The notes under the pieces are model-generated. The model saw nothing but the letters and a program-made list of their open reading frames with translations, was not told the DNA's origin and made no database searches. A stretch of DNA of 64,000 bases. It comes from Prolixibacteraceae bacterium (GTDB lineage Bacteria; Bacteroidota; Bacteroidia; Bacteroidales; Prolixibacteraceae). The stretch spans positions 28,799-92,798 of the forward strand of contig JAOARB010000009.1 in the NCBI GenBank assembly GCA_025210775.1, read 5' to 3'. Below are positions 25,507 through 35,597 of this stretch, piece after piece (the stretch's first letter is position 1; every line of letters begins with the position of its first letter). Both the position numbers and the translations under genes were made by a program.

Positions 25507-26802
25507 ATGATGAAAAATAAATATTCATATATATCTGTAGTGATGACCATGATGATGGTCTTAGTTTTGCTTTCGAGCTGTAATAGTAGTTCTCCTTCTT
25601 CTGCTACAGAGGAGGATGAAAAGGATCATGACCATCATGAAATAGTAGAAGGAATGGCTGTGCTTAATAAGGCACAACGTGAGGCTATTAATATTAAAAT
25701 AGGTCCATTGTCTCCTCGTATAATGAGTGGTGTGATTAAAACCAATGGTCGTCTTAAAGTGTCACCATCACAAAAAGCAAAGATCACTTCTTATGTGGGA
25801 GGTAATGTAAATAGTATAAAAGTATTCGAAGGGGAGAAAGTGCGTAAAGGTCAAATTCTTGCTACCATCGTACATCCTGACATTATCAAGATGCAACAAG
25901 AGTTCTTGGGAGCATACAACCAATTAGACTATCTAAAGAAAGAGTTAGAAAGACAAAAACTCCTTTTTGATAACGAGGTAGGATCTGGTAAGAATTATCA
26001 AAAGATAAAGGCCGATTATAATGCTTTACTTGCTAGTTATAAAGGGAAAAAGATGCAGCTTCGTTTGTTAGGCTTTAATCCAACTCGCATAGAGAAGGGA
26101 CAGATATATAGTTCATTAACCATTTATTCGCCTATCTCTGGCTACGTGAGTGATATTAATGTGAGCCTTGGTAAGTATGTAGATGCCAATTCCGAAATCT
26201 TTACTATCCTTAATACCGATGATCTTCATGCCGATCTTAATGTATATGAAAAAGATATTGCTAAAGTGCGTGAAGGGCAGAGAGTGAGATTAAAGGTTAC
26301 TAGCCGTTCTTCTATTGAATTAGAGGGAGAGATATTTGCTCTCGGAAGAGAGTTGACAGGAGACTCTAAAACGATTGTCGCTCATGCTCGTCTGGATGCC
26401 ATTCCAGAAGGAGTATATGTGGATAGTTATGTTTTTGGGGATATTCTAACAACCAACCAATCTACGCTTGCCGTACCAGAAAAGGCAATTGTGGAAGACG
26501 GAGGTAAGAGCTTTATCTTTGTTTTAGATCCTATAGCAACCGAAAAACTTGAAGCGCATGACAGAGAGGATGCCGAAGAAGAAGGGAAACATGATGAGGA
26601 CGATCATGAAGCAGAAGAGGGGCATATGCACGAAGATAATTGGGCTTTCCGTATGGTAGAGGTCGTTCCACAGTTTACTGAGAATGGTTATGTAGCGATA
26701 CAGATTGTCGAAACATTGTCTAACGATGTTCAAGTGGTGATGGATGGAACATTCTACCTCCTTTCAGATATGAAAAAAGGAGAAGCAAAACACTCTCACT
26801 AA
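25507..26802 (+). CDS. CusB/CzcB-type periplasmic adaptor of the RND pump
   Basis: A 431-residue membrane-fusion lipoprotein (lipobox LLSSCNS). His/Asp-rich metal patches flank the fold: EEDEKDHDHHEIVEG at ~35-50 and EEEGKHDEDDHEAEEGHMHE near 355-377. The barrel-sandwich hybrid (KVFEGEKVRKGQILATI), a helical hairpin and SPISGYVSDINVSLGKYVD identify the adaptor family. It joins the inner-membrane pump to the TolC part and may present metal. It starts 36 nt after the pump stop. Confidence 0.92.
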   Translation: MMKNKYSYISVVMTMMMVLVLLSSCNSSSPSSATEEDEKDHDHHEIVEGMAVLNKAQREAINIKIGPLSPRIMSGVIKTNGRLKVSPSQKAKITSYVGGNVNSIKVFEGEKVRKGQILATIVHPDIIKMQQEFLGAYNQLDYLKKELERQKLLFDNEVGSGKNYQKIKADYNALLASYKGKKMQLRLLGFNPTRIEKGQIYSSLTIYSPISGYVSDINVSLGKYVDANSEIFTILNTDDLHADLNVYEKDIAKVREGQRVRLKVTSRSSIELEGEIFALGRELTGDSKTIVAHARLDAIPEGVYVDSYVFGDILTTNQSTLAVPEKAIVEDGGKSFIFVLDPIATEKLEAHDREDAEEEGKHDEDDHEAEEGHMHEDNWAFRMVEVVPQFTENGYVAIQIVETLSNDVQVVMDGTFYLLSDMKKGEAKHSH

Positions 26803-26834
26803 ACTAATATTTCATAGGATAATAGGTCTATCGT

Positions 26835-26910
26835 AAGATCCCCTTTATCCTAAATCAATTGCTTATTTGTTTGATTATTTTTATCATACCTGTTCGTAGG
26901 GGGTCTTTTT
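26835..26910 (+). terminator. Branched terminator of the Cus operon
   Basis: AAGATCCCC (26835-26843) pairs with GGGGGTCTT (26899-26907, one G-T), followed by T-run. An inner AATCAA/TTGATT stem lies within. The remaining DNA to 27127 is AT-rich, with no gene seen. Confidence 0.6.
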
Positions 26911-27044
26911 ATTAAGGCTCCCTATATTTTTTCGATCCATTAAATTTGAACATCTATTCCTTGATGCTAACGGTTAACTAGGGTATCCCGTTGCTTCTAT
27001 ATATGGTTTTAATGCGATAAATCATTGAAGTGATTCGGCAGGTA

Positions 27045-27081
27045 TAAAAAATAAGGAGCCCCAAATGAATAGGACTCCTTA
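27045..27081 (-). terminator. Terminator of the C25 protease gene
   Basis: On the minus strand a stem TAAGGAG / CTCCTTA (27081-27075 with 27058-27052) is followed by ATTTTTTATA, about 50 nt after the protease stop. Confidence 0.75.
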
Positions 27082-27127
27082 CAACCGTTTTAATCAACTA
27101 TTTATGTAAATCAAATACTTCTATGAG

Positions 27128-30100
27128 TTATTTAATAATAAGCTTTTGAAGAATTGCTTTTCCATCTATGTAAACTCGAACAAAATAGACACCTGAAGGA
27201 AGATCAATATTTACCATATTGTCTTGACGATCTAAGATCATTGAGGCTACTTTCTCTCCTGCCATATTGATAATCTCAGCTTGTACAGGTTGCTCAACGT
27301 ACTGATTCATATAGATATGAACAAACTCTTTAGATGGATTAGGATATAGTTTAAATCCGTCCACTCTGTCTGTCGCTTCTTTGTTTATCTCTTGATTATC
27401 AAATAGGTCTCTGTTTTCAAGATCACTCGATTGAACACGTATAGTGTAATCTTCTGCATTGAAATATTCAATCTTACCAGAAGCCGCAACCGTATTGTTA
27501 TTCCAAGCATAAACAACTCTCATGCGAGTGTCACCTAACATTGCATTAGAAGGAACATCCATATAGATATTGAAATTTTTATTGGTACCAGTAAGACTTC
27601 CTAAATAATGTCTTTCACTTGCCTCAAAGATTCCATTGATATTCCAGTCCACCCATACATATACCCAGAATTCAGCGTTGTAATAATTATTGATGCTTAC
27701 ATCTAGACGATAGCTGTTACCAGGAGATACCGAAGTCCTCTGATCTGTGAAATCATTGTATCCTTTTTGACGAGTTGCACTGTTTCTGATAGTATTAAAC
27801 TCTACATTGGTAATACCTGTAACTTCGTAACCAGTGATTCCTGCATACTCAACTGTATTTCCACCTTGATTGGTTCCTTCTGTAATCTCTATTGCATAGT
27901 CTTCTGCCTGACCATAGCGTAGGTCTTGACAAGGTGTAGTAATAGAATAACGATCATAATCTGCAATAACACGCATCCTTACTTTTGTTCCTACCTCGTA
28001 AGTGTTGTCTATATTGAACGATAACATTTGCGTATTTTTAACGCTATTTTTCGATCCAATGAATTCATCACTAGAGAAAGTACCATCCCCATTCTTATCG
28101 ATATAAACAGCGATGTTTTCATTATATCTATTTCCTACAGTGATGCTAAGATCTACCTGTTGGTTCATACTTACTTGGAATGCTGTTTCTTGTGTATGAT
28201 CTACATATCCTTGATCTTGAACTACACTTCTAGATGCAATCTCTTGTGAGCCAATTTGTACATTATAGATACCGAATCCATAATCATTACTCATATACAA
28301 TGTCTTATTGGTACATGATGCTGGGGCCACCCCGTCAATGATTTGTACTGCATTAGGTAGGGTATAAGTGTTGTTGCCATAGGTATTAGTTACCGTAAGG
28401 CTAACACTGTAATTTCCTTGTTCTAGATATTTTACGACAGGGTTTGCTGAACGAATAGTCGTTCCTTCCATCATGGTAATATTAGATGATCCGAAATCCC
28501 ACTCATAACTATCGACTTCACCTTGGCAATCTGCTACGAAATGTATGGTTGCCGATGTACCTACGATAGGACTATTTTCTGTCATTGTAAATCCAGCAAC
28601 AGGAGCTGTAGCCGTTAGTTGGTAAGATTTGTAAAGAGGACGACAATTCGATTTACTGATGGTAACGGCAGCTTTACTTCCTGTAGTTATGGCATCAAAA
28701 TGTAATGTACACTGTCCATTCTGTACTTCTCCTTTGCTGATCAATTTACCATCAATAGTTAGGGTAACCAAGGCACCTTCTTTATTGACATCCGAAACAG
28801 TAATATGATCCATTCCTGCGTCTACTGCTGTAGGCATAGTAGCTGTAATAGCTTGAGGATATGCGGTCCACATTTTCATTGCAGGATCACCAAAAAGGTG
28901 GAACAGACGATAAGTATACAATAGATACGATTGGTCTGGTGCCCATGTTTGGTTCATTCTTAAAAGACCTAAGTTAAGTACATCTCCTAATGTTGTAGTT
29001 GCATGATCAAATCCTTGTGCTGGTGGGTTATTAGCATTTGCTCCACTACCAAAAGAAGGAAGGATACCAGGATTTGGCCATATTGCTTCTACTAGACCAA
29101 TTGATAAACCGTCATTAGGCCCTGACATTGAATAATAGGAAGCACCAAAGACTGCGACTGCACCAGCATCTTTTAAACGTAAGAATTTTTCAGCAAAACA
29201 CTCTTTTAATGAAAACTCCCCTGTATGACAGTTGATAGAGAAAACCACAGGAAGTTTATTCCCATTGTGTAAACGACTCATTTGGCTTGTTACAAATTCA
29301 GGGTGTGCCCATCCAGATCCACCTGCATAACCATGGTCTCTATGGAACACATAGAAACGTCCATCATTAATGGCATTGGCGATATCGTCTGCATCTCCGT
29401 CCCATTTAAATCCATTCGAACGAAGTAGATCAGGTGATATTGCTTCTCCATTAGAGAAATAACCATTGTTAAAATGGGTAGGGCTATTCGCTGCATCGGT
29501 ATAATAGATACGCTGTACATCATAACCTTGTTGTGTAATGTAGCTTCGAATATCCTCGCTGGTATGACAAAAACGTCTTGCTGCATATCCATCTCTTGGA
29601 TTTCCACTTTGTACATCTTGGAACATCGCACAGTTAACTCCTTTTTGGTAGAAATCAGCATCGTCTACTGGATTTTTTTCGTAATTGATTACTTTATTTA
29701 CGACGATATTAGCTTGTTCTACATTGGCTACTGACAAACGTCCACGTCCCATATCTGGTGTGAAATCATCCTTTCCGTCCATACATGCATAATACAAGTC
29801 ACTAGAGAAAGTCTCATTATAAGGAGTCTTAAATTGCATTGATGGAACAAACTCAACATCCCCTAAAATCACATAATATTTAGGTTTTGGATTCCATTGA
29901 TGGTAACGATCTGCAATCTCTTTTCTTACTTGTGCTGAAGTCCATGCTGATTTTGATATTACTTCTACTTTGTAGCCTAAACTAGCTTTCCATGCTGCTA
30001 ATTTTTGTGCTGCCTTATTGAAATCAGAATGAGTGATAATGATATAATCTTTTTCATTGCCACTAGTGGCTTTTCTTCTATCTAAAGAAACTCTCTCTAG

Positions 30101-30793
30101 TTGTGGTGCATTAAGAATTTCAGACTTAAGAATCTCTACAGTACGTGAATCTAAAGTGGTCATTGTTTTGCGTGATCCTTTATGGAATCGATAGACCAAT
30201 TTAGAATATACCCTTAGTTTTTTAGTCATAGGATTAAACTGAACAGGAGTGATTCTTACTGAAGCTATTCGTACTTCACGCATCACCTGATTCATAGAGA
30301 TCTCTATGTTTTGACTAGGATAGAATGCATTTTTTTGATAAACTGCTGGATCCTTTTCAAACTTAGGATCTGGAGCACCTTGTGTATCTCTTGCAGGCTC
30401 TAAGGCAGGGTGTACCATAAAACCAGCATAATCAATATACTCTGCATCTACGATCTCCACACTTGGTTGATCATTTTTTGATAAAACAAATCGATCATTT
30501 CTCATTGGAAGGGCAGGAGCACCTATTTGGCCCAACTTACCAAATCCTTTGATGTGTAAAAATGTATAAGGATCTCCTTGAGCAACCTTATCTGACACTT
30601 CTGCTCCTTTAAAATAGTAAGTCACCTCTAGGGTGCCATCAGGAAGTTCTTTCACTTCTCGTTGTGGTAAGATGGTTTGTTCCACCTTGTCCGTACTTTT
30701 TAGGCTTTTTGTAAAAGGAAGATACCTGTTTTCCCCTTTACCAATTAGGTTTACAACCAACAATAATGTGGCTAGACAGTAAAATTTTTTCAT
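27128..30793 (-). CDS. Gingipain-like C25 cysteine protease with PKD, GEVED repeats and T9SS tail
   Basis: A 1221-residue secreted protease. In order: signal peptide; propeptide to ~residue 205 (with GAPALPMRND); C25 catalytic domain ~225-640 with His487 in HRDHGYAGGSGWAHPEF and Cys522 in FSINCHTGEF, spaced like the gingipain His-Cys dyad; an Ig-like and a PKD domain (SYEWDFGSSN, VKYLEQGNYSVSLTVTN); two GEVED domains (AVYIDKNGDGTFSSDEF; VWVDWNINGIFEASERHYL); and a C-terminal sorting domain beginning FKLYPNPSKEFVHIYMN. The tail marks export by the type IX system and surface attachment. The dyad is intact, so it is probably active. Specificity (Arg, Lys or other) is not readable. It may act on host or algal proteins, or in maturation. 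Confidence 0.93.
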   Translation of the reverse strand: MKKFYCLATLLLVVNLIGKGENRYLPFTKSLKSTDKVEQTILPQREVKELPDGTLEVTYYFKGAEVSDKVAQGDPYTFLHIKGFGKLGQIGAPALPMRNDRFVLSKNDQPSVEIVDAEYIDYAGFMVHPALEPARDTQGAPDPKFEKDPAVYQKNAFYPSQNIEISMNQVMREVRIASVRITPVQFNPMTKKLRVYSKLVYRFHKGSRKTMTTLDSRTVEILKSEILNAPQLERVSLDRRKATSGNEKDYIIITHSDFNKAAQKLAAWKASLGYKVEVISKSAWTSAQVRKEIADRYHQWNPKPKYYVILGDVEFVPSMQFKTPYNETFSSDLYYACMDGKDDFTPDMGRGRLSVANVEQANIVVNKVINYEKNPVDDADFYQKGVNCAMFQDVQSGNPRDGYAARRFCHTSEDIRSYITQQGYDVQRIYYTDAANSPTHFNNGYFSNGEAISPDLLRSNGFKWDGDADDIANAINDGRFYVFHRDHGYAGGSGWAHPEFVTSQMSRLHNGNKLPVVFSINCHTGEFSLKECFAEKFLRLKDAGAVAVFGASYYSMSGPNDGLSIGLVEAIWPNPGILPSFGSGANANNPPAQGFDHATTTLGDVLNLGLLRMNQTWAPDQSYLLYTYRLFHLFGDPAMKMWTAYPQAITATMPTAVDAGMDHITVSDVNKEGALVTLTIDGKLISKGEVQNGQCTLHFDAITTGSKAAVTISKSNCRPLYKSYQLTATAPVAGFTMTENSPIVGTSATIHFVADCQGEVDSYEWDFGSSNITMMEGTTIRSANPVVKYLEQGNYSVSLTVTNTYGNNTYTLPNAVQIIDGVAPASCTNKTLYMSNDYGFGIYNVQIGSQEIASRSVVQDQGYVDHTQETAFQVSMNQQVDLSITVGNRYNENIAVYIDKNGDGTFSSDEFIGSKNSVKNTQMLSFNIDNTYEVGTKVRMRVIADYDRYSITTPCQDLRYGQAEDYAIEITEGTNQGGNTVEYAGITGYEVTGITNVEFNTIRNSATRQKGYNDFTDQRTSVSPGNSYRLDVSINNYYNAEFWVYVWVDWNINGIFEASERHYLGSLTGTNKNFNIYMDVPSNAMLGDTRMRVVYAWNNNTVAASGKIEYFNAEDYTIRVQSSDLENRDLFDNQEINKEATDRVDGFKLYPNPSKEFVHIYMNQYVEQPVQAEIINMAGEKVASMILDRQDNMVNIDLPSGVYFVRVYIDGKAILQKLIIK

Positions 30794-31816
30794 ATAAATT
30801 AATCTTAAAGTTAGCGTTGGTTAGACTATTGTTCGTATTAAAGCTAAAAAAAATATTTCAAATAATATTAACAAAAGTGTTCTTTTTTTAGTATCTGGGT
30901 TATTTGGGTTAATGAATTGAAGTGTTTTTGTATAAAAAATATAAATATGTAAGCTATAGTGATTTGTGTCATGTTTGCATTCTAAATGATACAATAGCTT
31001 CCTGTAAATGGGGTGTTTCTCATTTCTTAAAAAGTCTATTTGACACAAAAAATGAGGTGTTGAAGATTTATTATAAGTTAAAGACATTTTTTTTCAAAAA
31101 AAGTGTGTTAAAATTGCTGTTCTGCTTGTAATTAGATAGAAGCCCTCTCTCTTTTATCCCGTTTTTATCCTTTACAAAATAAAATGGTTGAATTGTAGGG
31201 GATGGAATTCAAGTGTTTATGTAGTGAATTCCATAGGTCATATAGGGGGTTCCTCCATGGTTTGTCCATGGTTTGTCCATGGTTTGTCCATCGATTTGGG
31301 GGTTTTCGATGGAGGAACCATGGAGCAACCATGAAGGAACCATGGAGAAAGTACCTTTCAATCCTAGTTTTATCGTATGTATTTTTAAGCTGAAATATTG
31401 TGTTTGTTCCTAAATAGGATATAAATAAATAGAGGTTGTAGACTGAATTGATGGAATTTTAAAGTTGACAAGTTGGTTTTACATCGTTAAAAGGTGGTGT
31501 GTCTTATTGGTTTTGTCAGTCAAAGAGGATGTGTTAATGTTTTTTTTGAAGAACGAATTGTTAGATTAATGAAAAATAGGTCTAGAGAAAAGAAGATCTT
31601 ATCGTCTATTGAGATTTGTAAATTGAGATAAAAAAGGTGTGAAAGATGTAGATTCTATTTAGATTGTTGGAATGAAAGTTATTTATGGGAAGATATGATC
31701 TAATGTTTGACGGTAAAATAAACCTCTTGTCGATGAAATAAAAAAACGACATGATTTGTGTTATTGTCTACAAACCGTGTCGTTTATTAAAATATAATGA
31801 GGTGCTATGGATCGAC
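30794..31816. other. 1-kb intergenic region with a large 11-bp-unit hairpin element
   Basis: AT-rich DNA between the C25 gene and the cobalamin operon. Apart from the inverted-repeat element at 31204-31347 I see no gene. The short open frames here lack codon or family support. Around 31738-31800 a hairpin-capable AAACGACATG/CGTGTCGTTT pair (31744-31753 with 31775-31784) probably terminates the cobalamin operon on the minus strand. Confidence 0.6.
31204..31347. repeat. Tandem 11-bp units forming a long imperfect hairpin
   Basis: The left arm has three TCCATGGTTTG units plus TCCATCGA (31253-31294). The loop is about 11 nt. The right arm (31306-31347) has ATGGAGGAACC, ATGGAGCAACC, ATGAAGGAACC and ATGGAG. 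The arms are complementary for over 40 nt with scattered mismatches. An outer GGAATTC / GAATTCC pair (31204-31210, 31226-31232) adds a small hairpin. The unit length equals about one helical turn. Confidence 0.85.
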
Positions 31817-33121
31817 TTAATCTAGCATAACAGTGTCAATATTTAGGTGTGCCCAATAGATATGGATATAGGTGGCTACACAATTTTTATATCGATAGAT
31901 TGGTGTATCTACCTCTTTCCCTCTTGCGTTTTTTACCAAACCAATCTTAGGAATATCTTCGTGTTCAATACATTGAGAATAGTGGAATTCATGTCCTCGT
32001 ATGATACTTTCGCCTAAGGTTACCTCTCGATAACCCAAATGAAGTTTCATGTTCTCCATGGTCGTATCATAATTGAAAATACCACACATATCGAATGCTT
32101 CCCCCTCTTTATTACGAATATGTTTGCCTAGATACATCATCCCTCCACATTCAGCAAAGATCTTTCCTCCCTGCTTTGCAAAGTCAAAGATGGCTTTCTT
32201 TATTTCACCATTGGCAGAGAGTTCTTTTAAAAACATCTCTGGATAGCCTCCTGCAATATAAAGTGCATCGACTTTAGGGAGCTCTTTTGAGGTTAAAGGA
32301 CTAAAATAGACCACCTCATAATGACGCTTTAGGTGCTCAATATTGGCAGGATAGATAAAATTGAATGCTTCATCTTTCGCCACAGCAATTCTTTTTCTAG
32401 GCTTATCTTCGACATCCATAGAGGCTTGTTCTTGTGTGACGGGGCATACTTGCGCTGTCTTTTCTAACAAGAGATCTAGGTCAAGATGTTTAGAGACATG
32501 AGCCGCTGCTTTCTCTGCCAAACCATCAAAATCATTCTTGCTATCTATCGACAATCCAAGATGACGTGATGAGATCTGTATCTCTTCATTCGGTGGAATA
32601 TATCCCAATGGGGTGACACCAGCATCTATGGCTGCCTCCTTAAGAAATTGATAATGACTTTCGGTCTTAACAAAATTAAAGATGACCCCAACGACTCGGA
32701 TGTTTTTATAGAAATTCTTAAGTCCATAAAGTAGGGGCGCAGCAGAATAAGCCATCGCTTTTCCTGACATCACCAAGACTACAGGCTGGTCTAACATCTC
32801 AGCAATAGCAGCACTACTGCCTTCCATTTTTCTTGCACCATCAAAGAGTCCCATCACTCCTTCTGTAATGGTCACGTCCGCATCCGAACACTTTTCATTG
32901 TAGAGCGATCGAACATGATCGGCATTCGACATAAAAAGATCCAGATTATAACTGGTCGTTTTGGCGGCCATCGTATGATGGGTGGTATCTAGGTAATCAG
33001 GTCCTACCTTAAAAGGTTGTACTTTCTTACCCATATTATGTAGGGCTCTTAAGAGTCCAAGGGTGATGGTGGTTTTTCCACTACCACTATGTGGGGCTGC
33101 TATAACAAATGAAGATGCCAT
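31817..33121 (-). CDS. cbiA: Cobyrinate a,c-diamide synthase
   Basis: A 434-residue CobB/CbiA amidotransferase. The N-terminal ATP-binding domain has HSGSGKTT (11-18) and the C-terminal class I glutaminase-like domain has IFAECGGMMYLG with the catalytic Cys. It amidates side chains a and c of cobyrinate using glutamine and ATP. It is the last gene of the nine-gene cobalamin operon, 14 nt after the adenosyltransferase. Its presence implies corrin-ring synthesis elsewhere in the genome rather than pure cobinamide salvage. Confidence 0.93.
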   Translation of the reverse strand: MASSFVIAAPHSGSGKTTITLGLLRALHNMGKKVQPFKVGPDYLDTTHHTMAAKTTSYNLDLFMSNADHVRSLYNEKCSDADVTITEGVMGLFDGARKMEGSSAAIAEMLDQPVVLVMSGKAMAYSAAPLLYGLKNFYKNIRVVGVIFNFVKTESHYQFLKEAAIDAGVTPLGYIPPNEEIQISSRHLGLSIDSKNDFDGLAEKAAAHVSKHLDLDLLLEKTAQVCPVTQEQASMDVEDKPRKRIAVAKDEAFNFIYPANIEHLKRHYEVVYFSPLTSKELPKVDALYIAGGYPEMFLKELSANGEIKKAIFDFAKQGGKIFAECGGMMYLGKHIRNKEGEAFDMCGIFNYDTTMENMKLHLGYREVTLGESIIRGHEFHYSQCIEHEDIPKIGLVKNARGKEVDTPIYRYKNCVATYIHIYWAHLNIDTVMLD

Positions 33122-33135
33122 AATTTTATTGATCG

Positions 33136-33696
33136 TTATTTTTTTCTTAATAGCGCAAACTTCTCTGGTTTGATTCCTGCCTCTTTCATCTGTACACGAG
33201 CCATTACAAAGAATAGGTCCGATAAACGATTCAGGTAAGCTTGAATATATGCTGGTTTAGGTTCTACTTTAGAAAGGGTTACCAATCGTCTTTCTGCCGT
33301 ACGTACTTTGGTACGTGCCAAATGACATTGAGCCGAGATCTGGTCACCTCCAGGAAGAAGAAAGAAGTCTTTCTCTTCCCCTAATTCCACAAGAAGTTCT
33401 TCTATCCATTGTTCACAAAAAGCAGGTCCTTGCTCAGGATGAGGCTTTGGATTCTCCTTTTTACAATTGGCAGGAGTGGCGATATGAGACATCATCAACA
33501 TCATGTCTCTTTGAATCTTATAAAGATTTTCTTGCCATGCATGATCTTCTCCCAAAAGGGCTCTTAGATAACCGATATAAGAATTTGCTTCATCAAGAAT
33601 ACCATTGGTCTCTACTCGTAGATCATCTTTAGGTACACGATCGCCACCAAAGATTCCAGTCTCTCCTTTATCTCCTGTTTTGGTATATATTCTCAT
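33136..33696 (-). CDS. pduO: PduO-type cob(I)alamin/corrinoid adenosyltransferase
   Basis: A 186-residue protein from the ATG at 33696; a longer frame to 33792 overlaps cobU and does not look like the family. The N-terminus MRIYTKTGDKGETGIFGGDR is the ATP-binding signature, and RTAERRLVTLS near the end is the second conserved block. The protein is trimeric, adds the 5'-deoxyadenosyl group to Co(I) corrinoid, and is cytosolic. It starts 17 nt after cobU. Confidence 0.93.
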   Translation of the reverse strand: MRIYTKTGDKGETGIFGGDRVPKDDLRVETNGILDEANSYIGYLRALLGEDHAWQENLYKIQRDMMLMMSHIATPANCKKENPKPHPEQGPAFCEQWIEELLVELGEEKDFFLLPGGDQISAQCHLARTKVRTAERRLVTLSKVEPKPAYIQAYLNRLSDLFFVMARVQMKEAGIKPEKFALLRKK

Positions 33697-33713
33697 CGTT
33701 AATGCTTCTTGTT

Positions 33714-34223
33714 TTATTTTACTTTCATCGGTATTCCCGAAACCATTAAAGTCACGTGATCCGCTTTTTGTGCAATATACTGGTTCATCCATCCTTGTAG
33801 GTCCGTGAACTTCATCTGTATCTCATTGGTTGGATGTCCTCCTAGTCCAATTTCATTGCTAACGATAATCAGTGTTGCATCTTGCGTTATCAGTCGATCA
33901 AACTCCTCTTTTGCTAATTTCAAAGATTGATCTACATCGCTTTTAAGATCAAAAAAGAAATTGGTTAGCCATAGCGTAACACAATCAATAAGTACCACTC
34001 TTCCTGTAAGGTCGTGCTTTGATAATTCTTTTTCTTCTTCTATATTGGTCCATTCAGGTCCTCTATCTCGTTGGTGACGAAGGATACGCTCACGGTGTCC
34101 TTCATCCCAAACTCTTGAAGTGGCAAGATAAACTGGATTCGACGAAAGCGCTAGTGCCATCTCTTGTGCATGACGACTTTTTCCTGAACGTTGTCCTCCA
34201 GTGATAAAATGTATTGTTGCCAT
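33714..34223 (-). CDS. cobU: Adenosylcobinamide kinase / adenosylcobinamide-phosphate guanylyltransferase
   Basis: A 169-residue bifunctional enzyme. The P-loop GGQRSGKS is at 9-16, the guanylylated-His region is RERILRHQRDRGPEW, and VVLIDCVTLWLTN and VSNEIGLGGHPTNE follow, all typical of CobU. It phosphorylates adenosylcobinamide and then transfers GMP to it. It is packed 3 nt after cobC. Confidence 0.95.
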   Translation of the reverse strand: MATIHFITGGQRSGKSRHAQEMALALSSNPVYLATSRVWDEGHRERILRHQRDRGPEWTNIEEEKELSKHDLTGRVVLIDCVTLWLTNFFFDLKSDVDQSLKLAKEEFDRLITQDATLIIVSNEIGLGGHPTNEIQMKFTDLQGWMNQYIAQKADHVTLMVSGIPMKVK

Positions 34224-34226
34224 CTT

Positions 34227-34814
34227 TTATCTTTTAAACTCTATTTGTGCATTCTCTTTGTCTAGCATCTGGATCTCTACCACTCCACCATAATTTACCA
34301 ATAGTGAGAAAGCTTTTTTTAGAGGCATCTCAAGAAGAATATGTAATATCGAACGGATCACTCCTGCATGAGTGACAATAACATAGTGGCTGTCTTCTTC
34401 CTCTTCTTTATAGCTTTTCTCAATAAATTCACTCCAGAAAGCTTTTACTCTATCGTTAAGATCGTTCATCGATTCTCCACCATGAACTTTATTGTTTAGG
34501 TAGTCTTGTCCCCACTCTTGCATCTGTTTGGCAGGGATATCACTCCATTTCTTGTTCTCCCAAGAACCGAAGTCCAATTCTTTTAAACGAGCATCTTCTG
34601 TGGTCTCTCCTCCATTGGCAGCCAAGGCTGTCGTTAGTAGTTTACAACGAACCAAAGGACTCGTGATAAATTGTGTTTGCTCGTCAATATCTACCATTTC
34701 TTTAATGGCATCTAAGTGATTCTTAAAAGTTGCATCTACATGCAAATCCGTTTGTCCGTAACAAACGCCTTCTTTTACTTCTGGTGGGGTATGTCTAACT
34801 AATGTAATTTTCAT
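34227..34814 (-). CDS. cobC: Alpha-ribazole phosphatase (histidine phosphatase family)
   Basis: 195 residues from the ATG at 34814; an in-frame ATG at 34838 would overlap cobS and adds MPIKKKLE. The catalytic motif LVRHTPP (RHG variant), CYGQTDL and LKELDFGSWENKKW, then the second histidine in VTHAGVIRSIL, mark the phosphoglycerate-mutase-like fold. It dephosphorylates alpha-ribazole-5'-phosphate or adenosylcobalamin phosphate. Confidence 0.9.
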   Translation of the reverse strand: MKITLVRHTPPEVKEGVCYGQTDLHVDATFKNHLDAIKEMVDIDEQTQFITSPLVRCKLLTTALAANGGETTEDARLKELDFGSWENKKWSDIPAKQMQEWGQDYLNNKVHGGESMNDLNDRVKAFWSEFIEKSYKEEEEDSHYVIVTHAGVIRSILHILLEMPLKKAFSLLVNYGGVVEIQMLDKENAQIEFKR

Positions 34815-34827
34815 CTCTAATTTCTTC

Positions 34828-35589
34828 TTAATGGGCAAAATAGATGATTGCCGATAAATATATAGCGATCTCTGTTAACTGTTGGTTGGCTCCTAAACAA
34901 TCGCCTGTATATCCTCCTAGCCAACACTTGAAATAGTGCCTATTATAGGCCGATACTAAGATGGGCAGTGGGAGAATAAAAAGGGCCAATTCCCACGGAA
35001 TAAATATAAATGGTATCGCCGTAATCAACAAAGCGATAATGATATCTTTTATCGAGATCTGTTTGTCTCTTAAAGGTTTCGATTTTGAGCTCTCATCCAT
35101 TCGTACATATTGACTGGTATAGATCATTCCAACAGAGTTAAAACGACTGTAAGTGTGACCTATGATCAAAATAATAGGAAAACTTGCAGATGGAATCTCT
35201 GATAACATCAAAAATTTGGCTCCCAACAACAAGATGATGCCAATGGCACCATAGGCACCAATGGCTGAATCTTTCATGATGGTCATGATCTTCTCTTTAG
35301 TCCATCCACCACCAAAGCCATCACATACATCCGCAAATCCATCTTCATGGAATGCTCCTGTGATAAAGATCGTGGCTGCCATACTTATAAAAACGGACAG
35401 ATGATCTGAACAACCAAGATAAGAGAATAACATAAAACAGAGTGCTCCTAGTCCTCCTACGACAGCTCCTACCAGTGGGAAATATCGTGTTCCTCTCGAT
35501 AGATAGGTCGCATCATATGGAAATGAAGGTACGGGAATACGTGTAAAATAGGAGAGGATCGTCCAAAACTTATTGATCTCTTGTTTCAT
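34828..35589 (-). CDS. cobS: Adenosylcobinamide-GDP ribazoletransferase (cobalamin synthase)
   Basis: 254 residues from the ATG at 35589, 8 nt after cobT; an extended frame to 35712 overlaps cobT out of frame and lacks family character. It is a polytopic membrane enzyme with GAFHEDGFADVCDGFGGG and IMKDSAIGAYGAIG, the Mg2+-site signatures of CobS. It joins activated cobinamide and alpha-ribazole at the inner membrane. Confidence 0.93.
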   Translation of the reverse strand: MKQEINKFWTILSYFTRIPVPSFPYDATYLSRGTRYFPLVGAVVGGLGALCFMLFSYLGCSDHLSVFISMAATIFITGAFHEDGFADVCDGFGGGWTKEKIMTIMKDSAIGAYGAIGIILLLGAKFLMLSEIPSASFPIILIIGHTYSRFNSVGMIYTSQYVRMDESSKSKPLRDKQISIKDIIIALLITAIPFIFIPWELALFILPLPILVSAYNRHYFKCWLGGYTGDCLGANQQLTEIAIYLSAIIYFAH

Positions 35590-35597
35590 GTCTCTAA

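Noticed and set aside
33697..33792. Longer N-terminus for the PduO-type adenosyltransferase
   Set aside because: It overlaps the cobU end out of frame, and the family starts at MRIYTKTGDKG.
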